Positions 56,790 through 64,000 of a stretch of 64,000 nt of DNA are shown here, one piece after another. Within the stretch, counting starts at the first letter, position 1. Every line of letters starts with the position of its first letter. Below the pieces are notes generated by a model, which did not search any database, was not told the DNA's origin, and saw only the letters and a list, made by a program, of their open reading frames with translations. The DNA lies in contig JAODTK010000566.1 in the NCBI GenBank assembly GCA_026419785.1, positions 97,501 to 161,500 of the forward strand. Reading direction: 5' to 3'. Made by a program: the position numbers and the translations under genes. The DNA comes from Sclerodactyla briareus (Eukaryota; Echinodermata; Holothuroidea; Dendrochirotida; Sclerodactylidae).

Positions 56790-59700
56790 ACATTTTTAGT
56801 TATAAGAGGACATTCCATTAGCTGGGGCTCATCGCTCGCTCTCACGCACGCAATGTTGCACTAACAATACGGAGTAATGGTCTATGCATTGTCCAACCGA
56901 TAGGCGTTGGACCTCGCAGTCTGGCAGTCTGGCCTCCCAACTGCAGGACCATTGCTCCAGAAGCCGTTACCTGAAATCAGTATAATCGCCCTTGTGAGCG
57001 AGTTTCTACTATGCCTCCTTACCAACATTCTCATCGCGATGTAGAACATTCTCGCTGAAACAAATAACTTGAAACTCCCAAGTACTAAGCAGTGATTTGA
57101 GGGGGGGGGGGTGTATTTACTGTGAGTGACATCGAGCTGAGGCGACAGCGTCATATGGCCGAAAAATCTGTTGAAATACATTCTTTGGCGGTGGTTACTC
57201 ATCACTTCACCACATACGGTTTCGTACACTTTGTCATATCCAAACAATCCTTGACATATTACACCATCCACAAAAACAACAACATGCCCCCCCCCCCCTC
57301 TCATCCTTCGTGACACCGTCCATGGAAACATGCAGAGCCTAGTAGTATCAGGACCAGAAGATCTTGAGATGACTTATGATTGGTGTTGAAGATTTATATA
57401 TAGAGCATCTGAGTACCCGGCCCCGTTCTATAACTTTGGTAGTATATCCAGAGTTACCAGTAGTTAGTGTACAGCAATCCGGGTTCTCTACATGGAAAAT
57501 ACACACGAATGATCAAAACGGTAAAAGTGAACATTCACTCACAACTATTCAATTTCACAACTAATAAAGAAGTAAAATTAAAGAATGTATCAGTGAAAAA
57601 TGTGATAAGTCATCGCCAAGTTGCAGACTTCACTCCGCAGGCAACTACAGGGAATGGACGTTCTTCCCTAGGTGGCCTGCACGGATTTGTGCATGGGTTT
57701 CTGGGGTTTGTTTTGGATTTTCGCAACAGGTTTCGTCAGTCGGGCTGTGAGCAGTTCCGTTAGACATGCATTTTGACTCCTCCAATGTTCGGTGGTCGAA
57801 TCCGCCGTTTACTGATCGTCCTTCGGAGGTGACGTAACACGGCGGTTAGCATGAGCAGGTTGGGACTGGTTACACGCCCATATCGATATCACCTGAGCAC
57901 TAGTCGAGATGAGAAGGCTAGTTATCACGTGCCGGTGCTCATCCATAAAAATTCGGCCAGAGTTCCTTGATTAGCCTTCCCCATGAACCCGTAGAAATCA
58001 AATCAAATCAAATCAGATAAAATTTGACCTGGCCCTAAAGAAGGGTTTGACCTACTCATCATTGAGGAGAGCCTACATACGACGTATGAGCTTGATCCGT
58101 CTAGGTTGGGCGTAATATATGTAAGCTAAGAGGACCAATCGTTCTAGATTTAGAGTTACAAAGTTTTAGACCTGGATCTCTGATGACCTTCAATGACTCC
58201 TCAAAAACGTAAGGTTCATATACTCATTACGTCATCCGCCCAAGTGCATGTTGGATCGGGTGGCGTTCACAACCCAGGACGTATGCATAGGACATACATG
58301 CACACATACACACAAACATTCATACACAAACCTCGTCATGACTTATTAGATCTCTTTGCATTTCGTGCATTGTATTCAAACGCATTCGATTGATCTGTTC
58401 TAGCGTTTACCCTTCTCCAACAGCCTATGAGTTAAGGAGCACATGAGATACAGAAACATTTCTATGCTGTTTTAGTGCACTTTGACATTAGCATTCTGAA
58501 TTGACCGATTATTATTTGAAATTATATTATTACAGTTTAGATCAGTATATGGAAATCACGCGAATACCAAACATATGAGCAGTATGTGAAATAAAAGGTA
58601 CCGTCCAATGTGACGAACTTCTTGATCAAACTACTCTGTGTTTATATAAACAGTACGGTCTACGCCACTATAAAACTCTTTGCTGCGGCCCTGTATTGAA
58701 TTGGCACTAGTTAAACAAGTGACGACACGACAAGCCGGTTCATAAAGTGTTTCCATAACACGCTTTTCGCAACGGATGTGCCCCCCCTGGGTGGGTAAAA
58801 TCAAGTAACTAAAGTCAACTGAATAAACAATCTAACTGAATAGTGTAAGCATCGTGTGACGCAATTCCGGCCCGAGTCACACTACAACCCCATACTCAGG
58901 ATACTGGGATGATCCATACGCTAAATATGTTCGTCACTGAGATGGAGTAACACATTTCAAATATACACTGCAAAGAGGTGAGCCGCAGGACAGTATGTGC
59001 ATTATGATGCGCACAGCCTCTCCGTATACAGTATATATGTAAGTGTATGTGAGCCTGGGAAAAGTCGAAACTGGTCGAAACTCAGGCGGTTAGATTACTC
59101 CTACATCACCGGGTGCAATGCAACCGATGGAATAATATTCTACTGTAATTATGCCCGACAAATGAATTCCCGGAGTTCATCCAGGCATGTTCATCGACAT
59201 GTTTGAGGCGATGTTTGCTTTGAATGGTCATACGCCAGGCTGGCCTGTTTTTTTTTATCGCACGTTGGAAGTGCCGCTAAGTGAAACAACAGCAATAAAC
59301 GAACATACATAAAGTGTAGTCGTTATATGTTGTCTAAGTGAAACTGACAGTAAAGGGAAGGCACTTTGATGATATGACATAGCCTTGGATTCCGTCGATG
59401 GGTGTCGTTGAATTATTGTGAGAGAAAGTACTTTGCCACAATGAAATTCTAGCGTCACTATGACAGGCAATACTTGTCAGACCACGGGTCTCCTGAAGGA
59501 TGAATATATATATATACTAACGACATGATACTGACAGATACAGATAACTCCATCCCTGTCCGAACTCCGAACCTCACTGCCAAGTTTTCATTCCATACAG
59601 TCCCAGACATATAGTTTTACATAATTACATTGGGACTAGCCCTCGCCACACCAGGATTGTCATTTCACCTCATTCACGGTTTATATCATTTTTACAAGGC

Positions 59701-59961
59701 GATAAAAGCTATCACCAGTCAAGTTATTTATTATTAATATTTAGTATTTAAAATAGCAGATCGAAGAGCCGGCAACATCACGTTATTAGCACATTCTACC
59801 GTGTGTTGTACATGCTCATCACAGTCGCAAGTTCTCGCTCGCTCGTCACTCACATAAAAACATTATTTTGTTCTCATATTGCAGACAAAGTTGACAGAAT
59901 TAATAACTCCGGTGTAGGTTTGTTGAGTAAATCCAGATATTCAATGAATCTTGATACCACG
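56790..59961. other. No recognisable gene
   Basis: A 149-codon - strand frame (56882-57331) crosses a G-run and a C-run and shows no domain. A 98-codon + frame at 57467-57763 is also featureless. An aatcaaatcaaatcaaatca pentamer run lies at 57997-58017. A 5'-caca/taca-rich run lies at 58290-58330. I see nothing else. Confidence 0.35.
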
Positions 59962-60003
<42 letters not shown>

Positions 60004-60055
60004 TTATTATATATATATATATCTATATATATATATATCTATATATATATATATC

Positions 60056-60089
<34 letters not shown>

Positions 60090-60138
60090 AATATATATAT
60101 AGATATATATATATATATATTATATATATATATATATA
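59962..60138. repeat. Long impure (TA)n block
   Basis: About 175 bases of alternating T and A with regular ct/ga interruptions (atatatatctatatat). Confidence 0.97.
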
Positions 60139-61626
60139 CCCAGAAAAGTAGAGGACTGACAGACTAAGGATAAAGACCTTTATAGGCACATTCCATATCA
60201 AAGACCCTGACGTGATAGGGTGTACACGTTATTACAGGCTAATATAGTCAATGGGAGTCTGTAAACATCCCCATCTATCGAGAAGATATTGCATGATGGC
60301 CTCGCAGAGTCACTTCTAGACAGGTGAATTTTCATGAACGTAGTATTCCTGATTATTGTTTTCACCCGCTGTGATTCCCAATAGCGTCTCTCCATGCACC
60401 CACTCAGAATTTTATTTCTCAAGGTAAGCAACTATTACCGACTTTATTGTGGATAGTCCGAATATTAAAATGAAAGCCTCTGCTCCGCACAATGAAAATA
60501 AGCTTAGATGGGTTAATTCTTATGTTGTCTAATTAGATGTAGAATCTTAGGTTCGCCCCACAACTAATATTTCATGGGAGATTGTCTGCAGAAATATGCT
60601 TTTACCATCTATATCAACTTTTTGAATGCCCCCTCTGGTATTAGTTAATGGATTCGAAGAATACTATAAATGAGAACAACATACAATGTTTATGTTTATT
60701 CAATGCATTGAAATCGTTTTTTTTTTTTACTCCCAACCAATACGGAACTATTTTAAGAGCCTTAATGCTTCCTTCTATGCAATCATGATGTTATTACATA
60801 GCAGTTCGATAATAGCAACCAATTACTCGTCGCATTTGTCTATTTGAGGCAGTGATTAGAATAATAACATAAAAAAATTATGTATTTCAACATACCCGAT
60901 ATGTGGGAATGCCGGTTGGAAGTTTGAACAGTTATTGTCGTTGTTTGTCGTGTTTTCCTTTTTGTTTTCATTCCAACAAAAAGAAGTGCCGTGGTGTTGA
61001 ACAAACTGATGAGTATTTATATAATATGAGAGCTGGTAACGGAAAAGTGTATGCCGCATGTCAAACAGTTGAATCGACGCATCAACAACAATTACTATTT
61101 GGACATTGTGCCTCACACTACTTCATATATCCTCACCCCATGTGGTGATAATATTATATTGCATATTAGTCGTCTAGATACATCTCGAGACGCTCGCAAT
61201 TGTTGACTACCAGGACCCCAAGTAATTGAACGCATACCTCATGGTTCGAAGTGCCGAATAGATCAACTCATGAATGCTATGCGAGAAACATTTTTACACG
61301 GGTTACATCCCATTGTTTGATTCTCACCCCTCCTTCGTCTGTGGGTCATAGCGTGTTCTAGATATATTTAGATATATCCGTCCATAACATGGTGTACAAT
61401 TGGGATGAAGGTACGAAGTAGAAAACTCTTTTGAAAATAAGTATTGGCAACATCTCTGAAGACATCTGTGGTTCATTGCCCTCAATGAAGTCATTTGTCT
61501 CGAAGCAACAGAACCTTTGATGGCGTAGTATTACTATTCGCTAGCAAATTAATGTATAAGTGTCGCGCTTCATTATACAATTGAAATACTGCTCTTGTCT
61601 ATCTCACGTTATTCATTCAATTGAAT
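60139..61626. other. No recognisable gene
   Basis: Overlapping + and - frames at 60856-61148 (81 and 86 codons) show no family features. A T-run lies at 60718-60729. Confidence 0.4.
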
Positions 61627-61631
61627 TATAT

Positions 61632-61687
<56 letters not shown>

Positions 61688-61752
61688 CTATATATATATA
61701 TATATATATATATATAGATATATATATATATTATATATATATATAGATATAT

Positions 61753-61788
<36 letters not shown>

Positions 61789-62143
61789 GACAAGAGGCAA
61801 AAACTGTTTAATTTAAAACAACAATGCTTACGTAAATGATGGCTGGATCTCGAATGAGAATGCGAAATAGCGATTTGAGCTAGAAATAAAATGATGTGAG
61901 TGTAATAAAAACAGCCGTATGTTTTGGATGCCGAGAGCTTTCGGAAAAAAATAGTCTTCGTCAGGGCAAGTGACCACAGAAGTGATATATATATATATAT
62001 CTATATATATATATTATATTATATATATATATTATATATATATATATATATAGATATATATATATATCTATATATATATATATATCTATATATATATATA
62101 TATAATATATATATATCTATATATATATATATATATATATATA
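61627..62143. repeat. Two long (TA)n blocks
   Basis: Impure (TA)n tracts at 61627-61789 and 61986-62143, separated by about 195 bases of ordinary sequence. The alternating Tyr/Ile frames here come from these tracts. Confidence 0.97.
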
Positions 62144-62211
62144 CAGGGATATACAGGGAGGAGCTTCTACAGTGCTCCGCATAACATATCGTCCTGTCGA
62201 AGAGACGTCAC

Positions 62212-62340
62212 ATGGTGTCCCGGGGCAGGAGGGGATTGGTACACGTGAACATCGAAACCATACAGAAGCGTCTACTGTCCGAGAACATCTCTTATGAGGA
62301 GCTCGGCCGTCACGCTCCGCTGCTCACTGTGAACATGTAG
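62212..62340 (+). CDS. Candidate small ORF or terminal-exon frame with polyadenylation signal downstream
   Basis: The ATG at 62212 opens a 42-codon frame: MVSRGRRGLVHVNIETIQKR, then LLSENISYEELGRHAPLL and TVNM, with a stop at 62338-62340. It is GC-richer and more protein-like than its surroundings (basic start, then an amphipathic E/L-rich part). The frame is open eight codons upstream of the ATG. An AATAAA at 62901-62906, followed by a GT-rich stretch, could end a transcript with a 3' UTR of about 560 bases. An alternative frame starting after cttctacag (62170) is also open for 40 codons, so the reading frame is not certain. I recognise no family. Confidence 0.22.
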   Translation: MVSRGRRGLVHVNIETIQKRLLSENISYEELGRHAPLLTVNM

Positions 62341-62547
62341 CAAGGCCCCGCTGTTGTAGGATGTTATCATGCCATTATACTTACGTATGTGAGTTCATGA
62401 ATCCTATTGTTTTGGGGTCGTCAAGAGACCATTTGAGGTCAACAGAGACCAAAGTCTGAAGAACCTTACAATACGATAGTTCCGAAATCCTTGGTCCAAT
62501 TCGGTTTGCATTCGTGCCCAACCTCACAGAAGCTCTGTAGGAAGAGG

Positions 62548-62998
62548 GGGATATCTGTCATTACCTTCTCATTATGTAAGCTCTGCGCTGTAGCCCTCGT
62601 GGCCCCATGAGAGATCTGTCATCACTTTCTCATCAGGTTGCTGCAGTACAAATCTGCCCACTAGGCAATAGAGGCAGGCAGTTAGAACTTGCAGTGTGCA
62701 TTCCCTTGTTCCCATGCTGCAGCATGAGGTGTAAATGAATGAGTTGCGGTGAATTTATATTGGTGTGAGCTGTTATAATTATAGGCCAATGGTGGACTTG
62801 TTAAAAGTCATCAACTGTGAATATATTAACTGAACAGGAAATGGGGGAAAGTCCATGTTTCCAGGTTCATCATGAGTCACTGAATGTCATTTTGGTTCTA
62901 AATAAAGCCTTGTACACATAGTTACTGACCCGTGGCCAAAATTATCAGGGTCATGTCGAGTTGACTGATCAGTGGCCAAAATGATCCAGGTCATCCAA
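62548..62998. repeat. Two short tandem duplications
   Basis: gatatctgtcattaccttct at 62550 is echoed as agatctgtcatcactttctc at 62612 (about 62 bases apart). Further on, cgtggccaaaattatcaggg at 62931 is echoed as agtggccaaaatgatccagg at 62970 (about 38 bases apart). Both are imperfect. Confidence 0.6.
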
Positions 62999-64000
62999 AA
63001 ATCAAATGAAATATCACTTCTGTAAAGTAAATCCTCGCCTATTAATAGCATACTGCATTTGCCCGCGCATCAAGTCGCTTACGATTGCGCTTGTTCGTGG
63101 ACGAATCAGTTGCAATACACGGCTTTAACGGGTCAGATTCGGTCAAGGAATCACTAAGCCTTTCGGTATTATTGGTATATATTTAAACCTAGCGTCCTAG
63201 CTGGTGCATGTATTTGATAGCTGTTCAGTTGTAACAACACCAGATATTCCAGTACATTTCATCTGGTGACTATGGCTCGGAAAACTACCTCATGCTAATG
63301 GTTACCATATGAAATCAAACTGGTGTTCATTATCTATAAATATTTCCGTTTCAGGAAGACACCTTAATATTGGTTCAGTAGATTGTGAATTCGAACCCCA
63401 TTGAATGAGCGAGGGCTTTTCCGCAATGCTGTTAGACAAGGCTTCTCTCCCCGAATGTTCCAGTAGGCGCCGCTGCGTTGGCCACCAGGGGTGTAGTAGG
63501 TCGTGAGCGAAGTGCCTTCGGGTGTGAGGATGCGATGCCTGATAGGAGACTAAAACCGAATCCTTAAGATTATGTGGGAGACAAGTTTTGTATTGTAAAA
63601 CTTTCAGTAAATGGGATAAGCGGATGAGTCACTATTCACGCTTGTTCGTTTGCTGTTAGTCTGTCAGTCAGGAAAGGGTAATAGAATAGCTGATGCCTTT
63701 AGAAATTAAACAACAGGCTGAACTGCATGAATTTTCACTATGACCATTTACACAAAGTATTAAGGAAATGTGGAATGCAATAAAACAAAAGGAACATTCG
63801 GAGTTGATCAGAGGACTTTCTCACTTACATGAATTGCGCTGAATTGCAAACCTTAACTCATTTGCATGAAAATACCTATTGATGCATGGCAAAGCGTGAA
63901 AAGGCTCCATAGTCATCAGAGGGTCCTATCAGACTAGTTTATCACATGGCGGCAAAATCAATAAATTGACGAGTTCATTTAAAAAAAAACAAGCGCAAGT
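62999..64000. other. No recognisable gene; isolated regulatory-like matches
   Basis: TATATATTTAAA lies at 63176-63187, and an ATG in good context (gactATGG, 63270) opens only eight codons. A ggccaccaggggtgtag line at 63480-63496 resembles a CTCF core. None is supported by a gene. Confidence 0.3.

Noticed and set aside
56882-57331. 149-codon - strand open frame
   Set aside because: It crosses a C-run and G-run, has no domain, and lacks splice or promoter context.
63380-63400. ggttcgaattc on the - strand, like a tRNA B box
   Set aside because: No A box or cloverleaf could be formed around it.
63478-63496. ccaccaggggtg, like a CTCF core
   Set aside because: A single imperfect match in 64 kb is expected by chance and has no supporting context.

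Overview
This is a eukaryotic, intron-bearing, AT-leaning and repeat-dense stretch. No bacterial gene layout, rRNA, convincing tRNA or CRISPR array is visible. Several features point to a marine invertebrate, most likely a deuterostome or possibly a lophotrochozoan: a class A receptor fragment of the kisspeptin/galanin/allatostatin-A receptor type with metazoan intron structure, at least three kinds of non-LTR retrotransposon, AGGTCA-rich dispersed repeats, and many long (TA)n tracts. The species cannot be named from this sequence. Nearly every recognisable coding stretch carries single-base frame changes. That fits old decaying copies, an assembly with residual indel errors, or both.

Layout. 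From 1 to 8.7 kb I recognise no gene, only one member of a dispersed repeat pair and an AGGTCA-rich patch. From 8.73 to 10.2 kb lie two exons of a GPCR on the + strand (TM3 to TM4, then TM4 to TM7). They have the DRY and NPxxY motifs and a consistent phase-1 splice junction, but several frame breaks. From 11.1 to 12.6 kb is a GGGCCC-rich higher-order tandem repeat, followed by a tandem duplication (14.5-15.3 kb) and an AGGTCA-rich repeat family (15.5-16.5 and 21.6-22.9 kb). Near 17.1-17.3 kb is a textbook-like core promoter: inverted CCAAT box, a perfect GTCACGTGAC E-box, a TATA box and an initiator. A phase-compatible two-exon reading frame follows it. A second TATA plus initiator arrangement lies at 25.04-25.08 kb.

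The 25.4-29 kb block is non-LTR retrotransposon sequence on the - strand: a short C-terminal fragment of one element, then a nearly complete CR1/L2/Rex-like element. The 37.1-41.7 kb block is an L1/Tx1-like element on the + strand with ORF1 and endonuclease/RT ORF2 remnants and a poly(A) end. The 43.5-45.1 kb block is a third, RTE-like LINE on the + strand. Both + strand elements have damaged RT catalytic motifs. Between the mobile elements, the - strand of 30-36 kb has three splice-bounded, exon-sized open frames, some rich in cysteine. They could be exons of an extracellular protein gene. Another such open frame is at 53.4-53.8 kb.

The last 10 kb is mostly unannotatable, with long (TA)n blocks and one candidate terminal exon near 62.2-62.9 kb ending in an AATAAA signal. 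No pathway or operon can be reconstructed. The most informative items are the broken neuropeptide-type receptor, the CLEAR-box promoter with its unrecognised small gene, and the higher-order GGGCCC satellite.
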